Program-made: the position numbers and the translations under genes
NCBI GenBank assembly: GCA_014529385.2
Contig: CM043942.1
Location: 58,959,684-59,023,683, forward strand
From: Adiantum capillus-veneris
Taxonomy: Eukaryota > Streptophyta > Polypodiopsida > Polypodiales > Pteridaceae
Direction of reading: 5' to 3'
DNA length: 64,000 nucleotides
The notes under the pieces: model-generated
The model's input: only the letters and a program-made list of their open reading frames with translations
The model's database searches: none
Told to the model about the DNA's origin: nothing
Shown here: positions 23,209 through 33,700 of the stretch, in pieces
How positions within the stretch are numbered: position 1 is the first letter of the stretch
How the letters are laid out: the number at the start of each line of letters is the position of its first letter

Positions 23209-24725
23209 TGTCGGGGGATATGTGTTCGCTACGTGAGCCGGGTAGCAGGCGTCGGGCCTCTGGTTGTGGGAGGTGTTAAAGAGAGAGAACAAGAGACACT
23301 GACAGCTTTGAAAACCACCGCAATCATCAATTAATTGAATATTATTTTGAGTACAATTTAGTCCTTAGCCAAGGCGGGCTGCTGTTAACAGTGCCATCAC
23401 TTGGATCATCTACTAACTAGGAGTTTAAGCTCCTCCTTTATAGAATTAACCAGGCCATTAAGGACATCGGTCTTAACAGAATGATTAATGAAACATTAGC
23501 TGATGACGGTGATGGAAACTCCCTCATGTCTCTTCATTTGCTTCCATTGCCCGGTGGATTCTGCAGTCTTCAATTCAGTTCACTGCCTCGATCATCAATG
23601 CTTTGGACCGGCTTAATTTTCATTCTCTAGTTGTAACTTCCTCCTGCTTTCTTCTCTTGCTTTGGTTCAAGGCCAAGAGTGCTTCTTCTGCTTCGATCGA
23701 GCTCCTTATATGAATCTCCTTCGTCCCCTTTGCCAATCTTGCTCTTGCTTACTTCAAGATTTTTGTTTTCTTGTAAATCTCCTTCTCACCTTGTCTTGCT
23801 CAAGCCTCAACCTCAATTTGTCTTTCTTGCCTTGGCTTGCTCACTTGGTTTCTTCGACGCTTTGTATTTCTTTCCTTGGCTTACTCCTTTGCTTGCCGAA
23901 AACAAGAGCGAGAGAAAGAGGGTTTGACCGCTCCTCCCTTCATGGCACTCCTTCAAGCTCCTCCCCTTCTTGCTTCTTGGTCAAGATCGAGAGGGAAAGA
24001 GAAAGAGATTTTCTTTATATATCTTGCCGAGCATGAGAGCGAGAGAGAGGGAGCTTTGCCTTCACCCTCCCCTCCAAGCTTTGCTTCGCATGGAGTCCTC
24101 CTCGTTATGTCTTTTTTTCCTTATCTCCTCCTTAACTCTTCTTGTGATGCCCTATAAAAAAAAACTTCTCCCCCTAAGAAAGGATGGCGCAAAGGTGGAT
24201 CCTGACCAGTGCGGAACTTGACTGGAATGGCTCCAAACTTGGTCGCCATGGGCTGTTTCTCATTTTTCCTTTCATCAGCATGCTCATCCAACCCCTCCAG
24301 AGCCCGTCGTGAGCTCGCCTTTCTTTTATCTGCGCCCTGGCCACTGCCTGAACGCTTCCCTCTCCTTTTTCTTTTTCCTTTCAGACTCAATAAAACCCTC
24401 TAATTGGGTGGGCCTTGCTTTAATCCAGCGAACTTAGCTTAAGAGGGCGGCCTTGCCTTTAGGTTATGGGCTTTGGGCACCACACATGGCATACATATTC
24501 GACTAAAGCATTGCCGAGCACAATATCTTTCTTCAGCAGTTCTTGACTAACAAATCATCTTGTAAATTGCATTGTACATAGCGTCTTGAATAATGCCACA
24601 TGCTCTACGATACACGTATAGGTGATTGCACTTGCCAGGCGGCATTCCCTTTGCACTTGGTTGTTAATTGCTTGTATCAGCTTCTCAGATAATGCCAAAA
24701 TTATCCAGTTGAGCAGTGCTGTTGG
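23209..24725 (-). repeat. M 5' LTR, inner part (interrupted by N)
   Basis: Starts TGTCGGGGGATATGTG like the left LTR and runs with it to 'gagcagtgctgttgg', where N is inserted. The rest of this LTR is at 37,113-37,759. Confidence 0.87.
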
Positions 24726-26423
24726 TGATAGCCGTTCTTTGGCTCTTTGTAATTGCCACAGTGTGTTACCTCACCCTACCAAAATCACCCAAACACTGTG
24801 GCTATCCCTACCATTTCACTGTACATAGGCGTGCGTGAGTCACGGGACTTTTCCCATATCTTCTTAAAAAACCCTCAATTAGCTAGTCATTGGGCTAGTT
24901 GAGCCAAAAAAATTTATAAAAAAAGTATATTATGGCCCATGCGTATGTAAATATTTCTTTGTATATAGGGCCTAAATAAAAGATTTTTTCATAATTATTT
25001 TGATATTTATTTAAATATTTATACCTAGGTGTGTGTTATTTATGCTCTGTACATTGCCTCACCATTACCACAATTTTTCTTACCATTTTTCATACTCTTT
25101 ATTCCATATAGAAATATTTTCATGTAAGCTTCTCTTATATTTGGTGTAGCTCCACCCCAACAAAAATCCAAAAAAACTAGTTTTATTTATGTGTATATTT
25201 TTTCACTATTGTGATTTTTCCCTTCCTACATCTATTTTTTTTTTATAAAAAAAATTAGAACACCAAAAATATTTATCTTTTTATGGTAGCCTCATAATGA
25301 GAGAGATTTATTTTGACCCCTTTATATTTTTCCACCTATATTATTTATATTTGACATGTACATATTTTTTAGACCCCTCAATATTTGATTTTCTTAGTTG
25401 TACTATTCACTTATATCATGATCTCAACAATATCTTCAATTATAGACCTACCAAATAAGGTCAAGGGTAGGTGGCATGCATACATGCACTATGGAGGGCT
25501 CACTCTTGGAGGTATTCAAAAGAATCATCCAAAGAAGGACCCCACAAGGACCTTGTGCAGTGGCAAAAAATGGTCGGTTTTGCTGAATTTTTAAAGTTCA
25601 CTTGCTCTCTGAATTTGAAAAGGTGATACAAACAAAAGTTGTAGCTCGTGGGCTGAACTTTTGCCTCAAATTTTTTCATATTTTTCTGAGCTTCGAGCTG
25701 TGAGATATGATTTTATTAGTGGACCCCAGTTTTCCCATGTTATGCAGCCACACTCTCTCTTCCACTTTATCATTTTCCTCTTTCACACACACTTCTCCAC
25801 TCATCATCCCCACCTCTCTCACCCCTCCTCTCTGCACCCTACTCACCTTCTCCTCAACCTTGAAGAATAAGAGAAACCATGGTGAACTCATACCTCCCAC
25901 ACACAATTCCATTCCCAAATTGACCACCTAGTCTCATTTTTCCACCTCCAAATTACCCATATCTTTCAAAAAAAACCACAAAATTCAGCCTCTTCTCTTA
26001 AAAGACAGCATCATGGTGGTTGATTACTCAGCTTCAATTACCTTGTCTCTCAAGGAAGGTCAAGAGTGGAGAAAAAATGTACCGTCAAAGCTAGTGGACC
26101 GTCAACAAGCGTCAAAATTGGCCCTACTCAAGACACTTGGAGCATCAACCTTGTAAGAAATCCACCTTTTCTTACCTCTTAAGAGTTTTTCTTCCTTATT
26201 TGTATCCTACATGGATACTCCCATTGTAAATATCCAATTCCATTTGTAAATTAATACTAACTCTACTAACACTAACCCACTATGAAAAGTCCTATCACCT
26301 CCATTTCTCTCCTCTCTCTTTTCCCACCAACTTCTTGATAATTCCAAGCAAAAGAAATTAGATAAATTGCTCAAAATCTAACCCAACCATGGTTAGAGGA
26401 GTAACCCTAGCCTTCAAAATTGC

Positions 26424-26430
26424 TATAAAA
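26424..26430 (+). promoter_or_regulatory. N LTR TATA box
   Basis: TATAAAA in the context 'attgctataaaaggagggtg', a good plant TATA box; the same sequence is at 36,088-36,094 in the 3' LTR. It places the likely transcript start near 26,455, leaving about 1 kb of LTR including the (TC)n in the RNA leader. This is inferred from position. Confidence 0.65.
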
Positions 26431-27093
26431 GGAGGGTGTAGCTAGCACAAAGAGGAGCCATAAGCAAGAGCACTATGCTATAGCTTGAGAAGCCAAGCTC
26501 AACCTCTCTAGAAGGAGCTCTTGAGTGGAAGCTCATTGTCTTATGCATGTGCATGTGTTGTAATAGGGGATTAGCAAGGGAACTCTATGCCATTGTAAGA
26601 GAGAGAGAGTGATCACTCAATTGAGAGTAGGAAATCTATCATTTCTCCTACTAGTGTAAGCCCAACATTTGTTGAATCAAGGAGGGTGGATTTGGACTAA
26701 GCTTGGATACTTTGTCTCTCTCCCCACATGAAGTAATGGACAACAATGATGTGTAAGTGTCTTGGTGTTTTTTTTGTTAAGTTCTTGATAGCTTGTCTCT
26801 AGTGTTGTCATCAATTTAGCCATAAATCCCACATACTGTAAGAGGGCGACAGGGTGGAGAGGACTCCCCTGGCCTTAAGACAGTGAGTGGGGTGGCTTTT
26901 CTTGTGATGTGTTGTGGTGTAATTTACTCAAGCTATGTTGAACAAATACTAATATCACTTTGATTGGTCATGACAGATTTGTAAGAAGGTATTAGTGCAA
27001 CAAACACCCCCTCCCCCTTCTCTCTCTTTCTTACATATATATATTTATGTTTGCTTGATCATTAACGATACACTTCAAAGCAGCCCGAGCACC

Positions 27094-27102
27094 ATCTCTC
27101 TC

Positions 27103-27166
<64 letters not shown>
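27094..27166. repeat. (TC)n microsatellite in N 5' LTR
   Basis: About 73 bp of TC with one interruption ('tctatctc'). The matching tract in the 3' LTR at 36,759-36,846 is longer, so it has changed length since insertion. Confidence 0.95.
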
Positions 27167-27169
<3 letters not shown>

Positions 27170-27502
27170 TTTTAGTGTGTGAGAGTGTTGCATTGGTGTT
27201 AGGGTTAGTGTAAATTCCTTGCTTGTGTGTGGGTTGCTCTAACGATTCTCCTCTTTTGCGTCCTAGTTCGCTCTTAAACTAGGTGGTGCCCCTTGTGTAG
27301 TTGGGATTTGGCTGTGGGTTTGTTGTTTTGGTTTGTGTTGTGTTGTGCCCCAGCCCCATTGAGCAGCACGGGAGCCTTGAAGGGTGTCTAGAGGTTGCTC
27401 TTGTTGTTGCCCGCCCCGGACCGCCTCAAATTGGTGCCCCCACGGAGGACGGCTTGTGTATTTTTGCGTAGAATCAACCTTTAGCATAGTCAAGTAGTTT
27501 GC

Positions 27503-27715
27503 ATGAATCACGAAGATTTGTATGATCCCTTCATTCCCATTGCAAGGCAAAAGGTACACATAATTGTTAGTACTAAGTTGCAATTTCAACGTGTCATTCG
27601 TAGAATTTTAGGTCCTCTTAGGTTGGCCGAGATAAACGCTTCAGTAAATCCTTTTATTTTGCCTCTCATTAGGTACGACCTTTGTTTGGACGTCTATGTT
27701 TTTGTTTTTTTTTAA
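27503..27715 (+). CDS. N accessory ORF A1 (70 aa), unknown
   Basis: First small ORF after the 5' LTR, starting at ATG 27,503 about 75 bases into the interior. I do not recognise it. Its protein is clearly related to ORF A2: both share a pattern of 'V..S.K..FQR', 'EI.AS.NP.ILPLI.Y' and a C-terminus 'DV.VF..F'. The shared pattern with different DNA suggests an old duplication kept under protein-level selection. The end is hydrophobic, but 70 residues give no clear membrane segment. The stop overlaps a T-rich run and AG that could serve as a splice acceptor, so A1 may be an exon rather than a free protein. Confidence 0.5.
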   Translation: MNHEDLYDPFIPIARQKVHIIVSTKLQFQRVIRRILGPLRLAEINASVNPFILPLIRYDLCLDVYVFVFF

Positions 27716-27736
27716 GCATTAGGACATGCATAGGCC

Positions 27737-27955
27737 ATGGATAATGGCCCAGGAATAGAGGTTTTTCCCTTTCATTTTACTCCACACATTAGAATAAACG
27801 TTGCAATTAGTAGAAAGATCCATTTTCAACAACGAATGGTGTTCATGTTTGGTGCCCAAAGAGCAAGAGAAATTCTTGCATCACCAAACCCTGTCATTCT
27901 ACCTCTCATCAACTACCACACTTCTTTTGATGTACATGTGTTCATTTTATTTTAA
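27737..27955 (+). CDS. N accessory ORF A2 (72 aa), paralogue of A1
   Basis: Starts at ATG 27,737, 21 bases after the A1 stop and in the same frame. It shares with A1 the core 'NPVILPLINY' (A1 'NPFILPLIRY') and the C-terminus 'DVHVFILF' (A1 'DVYVFVFF'). Length and spacing match A1, so the two are a tandem duplicate. Function unknown; no known Gag, env or suppressor motif is visible. Confidence 0.5.
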   Translation: MDNGPGIEVFPFHFTPHIRINVAISRKIHFQQRMVFMFGAQRAREILASPNPVILPLINYHTSFDVHVFILF

Positions 27956-27981
27956 AATGAAGTGCAGCCCGGCAAAATAGT

Positions 27982-28536
27982 GTGTATGTTTGTTTTTTCT
28001 TTGTCCAAGTTGTTACAAGAAACAAAAAAACGATCATTTGTTCTAACTGGGAATGTGTGTGCAGTGAAAGTTCAATCCTTAGAGATCTAGCTCTATTACC
28101 AATTGAGTTGCAGGAGCAAGTAGTAAGGCGTCTCCCTCATAACAAGAGGGTGGTGAAGTTAAGACGGAAGGTCCTACGCGTGGATTCCATTTTCCTCTTG
28201 TTGTTGAGCACTAAGGAAGACCGCGCATTCATCCAACTAGTGTGTGCCATAAGATTGGTAAATAGAGTGAAATTTGGCGTTTGGCGAGTGCATTTCACCA
28301 TTGAGGAAGACTCTTCAGGAAACTTGCGGCCAGAGTTCATGCTTCATAGACTCACATTTGGTGAATTTTTCCCTCATTTGCATCTTATTAATAGTCTTCC
28401 TTTCGCTTTCAACAAAGGAGATAGGGAGCTATTCAGAGCTTGTCTTAATAAAGAGAGCATAGAGAAGATTGCAAATTTGTATAAATTCTCATCCTTCTCT
28501 ACTTTCTATGACACTTTGTTCATAGAGACATTGTAA
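27982..28536 (+). CDS. N accessory ORF B1 (184 aa), unknown
   Basis: Opens at ATG 27,982, but the first residues (a hydrophobic run ending 'FFVQVV') overlap a pyrimidine tract and 'tccaag' that look like a 3' splice site near 28,006, so the mature protein may start inside. Two blocks are shared with B2: 'LPIELQEQVVRRLPHN' near residue 36 and 'INSLPFAF' near residue 145. The first block resembles the opening helices of an F-box, but the match is short and I would not assign that function. Unknown role; it lies between LTR and gag, where Ogre elements carry an ORF of unknown function. Confidence 0.5.
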   Translation: MYVCFFFVQVVTRNKKTIICSNWECVCSESSILRDLALLPIELQEQVVRRLPHNKRVVKLRRKVLRVDSIFLLLLSTKEDRAFIQLVCAIRLVNRVKFGVWRVHFTIEEDSSGNLRPEFMLHRLTFGEFFPHLHLINSLPFAFNKGDRELFRACLNKESIEKIANLYKFSSFSTFYDTLFIETL

Positions 28537-28582
28537 ATCTCTTTATGCTTTTGAATGATTTAACCATAATCCTAAGGAGTTT

Positions 28583-29041
28583 TTGTCCAGGAATTTTGTA
28601 GCACAAGTTGAGTCTTTAAATCTTGCAAACTTGATTGGACTTGATGAGGATGTTCTTTATGAAATTGTGAGAAGGTTGCCTCACTCCGACTGTGTGGAAC
28701 TCGAAGGAAAGGAGCTCCTAGTCAATTGCTACTTTCTCACGGCCTTCGACGAGCATGAAGATCTAGTTTTTATACAAACCGCTTGTGCGTTGGGAATTGT
28801 AGAGCAAGTGCAATTTATCACTTGGGACGTGGTTGCTCTTTTGGATCCAGAAAATGAAGTTCTAGAGATTTCTGTTTATCGCCTTAGCTTTGAAGAATTT
28901 CAACCCTTCTTAGAGCTCATCAATAGTCTACCCTTTTGTTTTGATCAAACAAATCGAGACCTTATTGAAGCTTGGATAGCTGAAGAAGAAAACCTAGAGT
29001 GGTATTTCCTCACTTCTTCATTTGCAGGCGAGTGGTTCTAA
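28583..29041 (+). CDS. N accessory ORF B2 (about 152 aa), paralogue of B1
   Basis: The open frame has no ATG near its start; it begins just after 'ttttgtccag', a good splice-acceptor sequence, so it is probably translated from a spliced RNA or fused to an upstream exon. It shares with B1 'YEIVRRLPHSD' (B1 'EQVVRRLPHNK'), an 'FIQ.(A/V)CA' block, 'RLSFEEFQPFLELINSLPF' and a following 'R.L..A' motif. It is more acidic than B1. It ends 50 bases before gag. Function unknown; weak F-box resemblance in the first helix block only. Confidence 0.5.
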   Translation: MSRNFVAQVESLNLANLIGLDEDVLYEIVRRLPHSDCVELEGKELLVNCYFLTAFDEHEDLVFIQTACALGIVEQVQFITWDVVALLDPENEVLEISVYRLSFEEFQPFLELINSLPFCFDQTNRDLIEAWIAEEENLEWYFLTSSFAGEWF

Positions 29042-29090
29042 ATCTCTATTGTATCCCTTATTGTAACTCGTGTTGTAATCTTTCATAATA

Positions 29091-30710
29091 ATGGAGAGCC
29101 AACGCCAAATGTCTGGATATCCTCTTTTCTTTGGAGAGCCTGGAGAGGATGCAGAATTATTTTTAGCAAATTTCAAGATGTCTTGCCATATCAAGAGGAT
29201 AGTAACCGATCAAGAACGTGTAGAAATGTTTGAGGTGGTCCTTAGGAAAGATGCTAGTACTTGGTTTGACTCTTTGCCTGAGGAAGTTAAGGGGAATTAC
29301 ACAGAAGTTTTGAATCGTTTTAAGAGATACTTCTTTGATCCCCAAAACACTCAAAAACTATGGCAAGACATTGTTTCTCATAAGCAAAAAGACTTAGATG
29401 ACTACTACTTGTACAAGCAAGAGTTTCTACGTCTTTGGGCTCTATGGATACGAAATGTTGCTAACCCTGGTGATGGTGCAGAATTTTTAAAGAAGGAGAG
29501 GTTCATAGCCGGACTCTTTCCTAACCTTAAGGTAAAAGTTGAGGCGGGTGCACCTGCTACTTTTGATGCAGCTGAAACTAGGGCTGCTGAGAAGTATAGG
29601 AAACTCAAGTGCTTAAGGGGAGAGGTTCCAATAGAAGGTCTTAGACCCAAAGGTAAGTCACAAGCATCAACATCGAGGGAGCTCCCTGAGGTAACGGCGG
29701 AAGTAATTGAGAAGTTAAACGAATCTTTAAGCAGCCTGTCAATTCACCTTGCACAAGCTGTAGGTCCAAAGGGACAAGCAAAGAAGTCTAAAGGGCGAGA
29801 TCCACGACCTAGGAGAGTCTTGCAATGTTGGAATTGCGGAGAGTCTGGACATGGGATGTATAATTGTCCTTGGCCCCGTGGGGAGCCAGGGAGACCTAAC
29901 TTGAATTACCCAGTGATGAATGCAGGTGAAGGAACTGGTCAACAACCAAGGCTTCTACAAAGGCCAAATGGACCAAGACCACCTCCACAAGGGGTAGAAG
30001 GAGTTCCACCTTTGTCAGATCCAAATGTGCATGTGGTAGAGGCGACAAATTCAAATGAGGTTGACATGGAAGCCAATGGAATTAAGCGTGGCCGAGGAAA
30101 AGGTAAAGAGAAAGAAGGAGTCACATCACAGAGTGACCATGGACAAGGCAAGAAGGCAAAGGAAACCAAGGAAACCAAGGGGACTCGACGTCGTATCAAC
30201 CTCCAAGACTTTCCTCTTGGACATGGTATGGCTCCGTACAACTTGTTGGAAGACATGAGAGGTAAGGGTCCTGATATTTCATGGCCTCAATTTCTTGCAT
30301 TATGTCCACAAGTTAGGAGGGATTTAACAAAGGCAGTTAGCACTAGGAGGACGGTAAAAGAGAGTTTTCTTGCTGTAAAAATTGCACATGCTGAAATGAA
30401 CGAGGATATTACACATGTGCTAGATTGTTACATAAAAGGAAGATTGGTTAGGAAAGGTCTAGTGGATGGGGGTGCACAAATTTGCATCATGACAGAAGGG
30501 TTCATGCAAAGACTAGGCATGCACATCCATGAGACACCTGAAATCAAAGTCAAGATGGCAAACAATAGCAAGGCTAGGTGTGTAGGCATTTGTAAAAATG
30601 TCTTTGTAGAGGCCTTTGGCATTAAGAAAGCGGTGGATTTTTATGTTATGTCGACCAAGGGAAGTGGTTATCCATTTATCCTAGGAAGACCATGGCTAAT
30701 GAAAATGTGA
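29091..30710 (+). CDS. N gag-protease (539 aa)
   Basis: Gag and aspartic protease of the element. Residues about 1-190 form the Gag core ('PGEDAELFLANFKM', 'ASTWFDSLPEEV', 'DYYLYKQEFLRLW', 'FLKKERFIAGLFPNLK'). A CCHC zinc knuckle 'CWNCGESGHGMYNC' lies at about residue 246. A basic, Lys-rich linker follows. Protease occupies about 440-539, with catalytic motif 'VDGGAQICIM' (Gly in the usual Ser/Thr position) and end motif 'FILGRPWL'. ATG 29,091 gives the usual Gag N-terminus. The frame ends in TGA 30,708-30,710 and continues in the same frame as pol, so Gag-Pol would need readthrough, splicing or reversion of that codon. Confidence 0.92.
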   Translation: MESQRQMSGYPLFFGEPGEDAELFLANFKMSCHIKRIVTDQERVEMFEVVLRKDASTWFDSLPEEVKGNYTEVLNRFKRYFFDPQNTQKLWQDIVSHKQKDLDDYYLYKQEFLRLWALWIRNVANPGDGAEFLKKERFIAGLFPNLKVKVEAGAPATFDAAETRAAEKYRKLKCLRGEVPIEGLRPKGKSQASTSRELPEVTAEVIEKLNESLSSLSIHLAQAVGPKGQAKKSKGRDPRPRRVLQCWNCGESGHGMYNCPWPRGEPGRPNLNYPVMNAGEGTGQQPRLLQRPNGPRPPPQGVEGVPPLSDPNVHVVEATNSNEVDMEANGIKRGRGKGKEKEGVTSQSDHGQGKKAKETKETKGTRRRINLQDFPLGHGMAPYNLLEDMRGKGPDISWPQFLALCPQVRRDLTKAVSTRRTVKESFLAVKIAHAEMNEDITHVLDCYIKGRLVRKGLVDGGAQICIMTEGFMQRLGMHIHETPEIKVKMANNSKARCVGICKNVFVEAFGIKKAVDFYVMSTKGSGYPFILGRPWLMKM

Positions 30711-33700
30711 GCTTTGCAGGATTGGGAGAGTGGGAAATTAATTTGCAGGAATGACAATCATAAGAAGGTTGTCTTTGACATGAAGGAGCAACGCCAAGAG
30801 GAGCTCCATGAAGAATCATCTCAAAGTGAGACGGAAGAAGGTTGGACCGATAGCACTTCAGAAGAAGAAAGTAGCGGTAGCATTACTGAAGAGGAGTCTT
30901 CCATTGAGGTCATGGGGGTAAGGTTTAAGCCAAACAACCAGGAGACCTCTTCTCGAGGTTTGGAAGAGGTAGGTTCCCAAGAAAACCAAAAGGTGGAAGA
31001 TGAAGGGATGCTGGAAGGTATGCTATCAACAACACTAACAAAGGATGAAAGAGAGGAGTTCAAATGTGTGCTAAGGAAGTTTCCTAGGCTTTTTGCTAAA
31101 GACTACACCGACGTGCGTGGGGTAGATTTTGTTCAACACAAGATTGAGTTAAAGCTTGAGGCCACACCTAAGGCTCAAAAGCTACGAAGTCTAGGAGTCA
31201 TTAAGGAGCAGGCTCTACTCAAGGAGGTAAGAAAGCTTCTAGCAGCAGGTTTCATTTATCCAGTGGAGAATTCAGAGTGGGTCTCTCCTGTTGTTGTCAC
31301 TCCTAAGAAAAATGGCAAGTGGAGGGTGTGTGTGGATTACCGTCCCCTCAATGAGGCAACAAAAAGAGATCACTTTCCCCTCCCATTTCAGGATGAGATA
31401 CTAAATGAGGTAGCTGGTCAGGAGAAGTACACTGTGTGCGATGGTTACTCAGGTTACTTTCAAATAGGGATTGCATTGGAGGATCAATTGAAAACAACCT
31501 TTATCACTCCTTGGGGTTGTTATGCTTTTAGAGTCATGCCATTTGGTCTGACAAATGCTCCTGCAACATTCCAATGTTTCATGAACATGGTGTTTCAAGC
31601 ATTCTTTGGAAAGTCAATTAGGGTGTTCATTGATGATTTCTGCATTTATAGCTCAAAATCATTGCATCTACAAAGGGTAGAAGAAGGTTTAAAGAAGCTC
31701 TACGACATGGGAGGTCAACTCAACCCCGACAAGTGCCACATAGGTGAGGATGAAGTGATCTTGCTCGGTCACAAGGTATCCTATAAAGGCATTGAGGTGG
31801 ATCCTTCAAAGGCAAAGGCTCTTATTGAGCTCCCATCACCGAAGAGTCTTAAGGAGGTCATCTCTTTCATTCAGAAGGTGAAGTATATGTCACGCTTCAT
31901 TCACTTAGCTTCGGAGTTGCTTCATCCTTTGCAAAAGTTGACACAACAAGTAGAATTTGCATGGTCTTATGAGCTTGAAGAGTATTTTTGTAACATTAAA
32001 GTCATTTTGTCAGAGCTACCAACACTCATGCCTCCTTGTTGGGAGTACACATTCTTTGTTAGCTCTAGTGTTGGAAGGGAAACAATTGGTGCTATGTTGC
32101 TACAACAAGATCCCCACAGTACAAGGATGCGACCCATCTACTTTGCTAGTAGGGTCATGAATGCTTTGGAGAGAGACTACACAGAAGCAGAACTCATGAT
32201 GCTTTCTCTCATGTTTGCGGTGAGAAAGTTTAGATCCTACCTGCTACCAAAACCTTTTGTAATTCTCACTGCAGAGAATTTGTTCCCTTGGGTGTCATCT
32301 CAAATGAATCTTAGTACTAGGATCTCAAAGTGGATTATGGAGTTGCAAGAGTTTCAATACTCTTTCAAGGTAGAAGATAGTGTGCGTGCACAATTGGCAG
32401 GGATTCTCACTTATAGGGTGCATGAAAAGGAGATTAAGGTGCCTGAAGTAAAGACCCTACCATTACCACCATCAAAAAGTATTCTTAATGCTTTTACCTT
32501 GTTCTTTGATGGAGCTTTTCGTCGAGCCACAGGAAAAGCAGGGGGAGGGCTAGTGTTGCTCAACCCAAGTGGAGAGGTGGTCATGAAAGAGAAGTTCAAT
32601 CTACCAAGTTCAGCTAGCAACAATGAAGCAGAATACGACACACTAATTCATGGTTTGAAGATGTGCATTGGCCAAGGGATACAACGCCTCATGGTAAAGG
32701 GAGATGCACTTCTCATTGTTAAACAGATTTTAGGCATTTGGGCATGCAAGAATGAAAGCTTACGGACAAAAGTTCATGCCATTCGTAGATTGTTTAATCA
32801 ATTTGAAGAAGTGCAACTATATCATATTCCTAGGAAACAGAATGAAGATGCCGATTTACTTGCACAGCAAGTAGTTACATGTGTTGAGAAAGAAGTGCAG
32901 GTCATCATGGTGGCAGCAACTGTCAAGCAACCGAGATACCAGGGATTGGAGTCATTGACTCCCATTATTAGCTACATTTTGGAGGGCGAGTTTCCACAAG
33001 ACTTCACGAAGGCTCAGAAGAGGAGACTCATGAAGAAGGCAAGCGCATATCTCTTCCTAGAAGGCTCCCTCTATCAAAGAGGGAGGGATCAAGAATGCAG
33101 AAGAGTACCAACTATTGAGGAAATTCCAGCCATTCTAAAAGGTTTGCATGAAGAAGCATGTGGTGGTCATTTTGCCCAAGAATTAACTGTGAAGAAGATT
33201 TTGCTTGCGGGATATGTTTGGCCAAGTTTGCATGTGGATGTCCAACATTGGTGTAAAAGTTGTCACAATTGTCAGGTAAATGGGAATAGAAGATTGGTTT
33301 ATGGTCCAAGGCAAATCGTGCTTGCAAATGGACCGTTTGAAAAGTGGGGCATTGATGCTATGGGTCCTCTGCCTAGGACAAAAAATGGTAAACTCTACAT
33401 TCTAGTGGCTGTAGACTATATGACTAGGTGGGTGGAAGCACAAAGTGTGGCAAAGGTAAATGAGAAGACAGTGAGCAAATTCATCTACACTCACATTTGT
33501 TGTAGATTTGGCACACCTTTGGAGATTGTTTCTGATAATGGTCCAGGGTTTAGAAAGGGATTGCTCACAGAAGTCTGTGAAGAACTTCGCATTCTACATC
33601 GTCATAGTACACCCTACTATCCCCAATCAAATGGTTTGGTAGAAAAAGCTAATGGTGTCATTGCAGGCATCATTAGAAAGATGGTGAAAAACAAGACAAA

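Larger units (their letters stand above)
24726..27426 (+). repeat. N 5' LTR
   Basis: Starts TGATAGCCG and ends 'gaccgcctca'. It contains a TATA box at 26,424 and a (TC)n run at about 27,094-27,166 whose length differs from the 3' copy. A sequence near the end, 'cctagttcgctcttaaact' followed by 'aggtggtgcccc', recurs in the solo LTR at 62,500. Small ORFs are shared by both LTRs because the LTRs are duplicates; no protein evidence supports them. Confidence 0.93.

Noticed and set aside
25385-25931. ORFs in the N 5' LTR with near-identical twins at 35,049-35,595
   Set aside because: The twins are the two LTRs of one young element; identity reflects recent insertion, not selection.
27982-29041. 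Assigning B1 and B2 as F-box proteins
   Set aside because: Only the first 15-20 residues resemble an F-box and no Skp1-binding pattern can be confirmed by eye.
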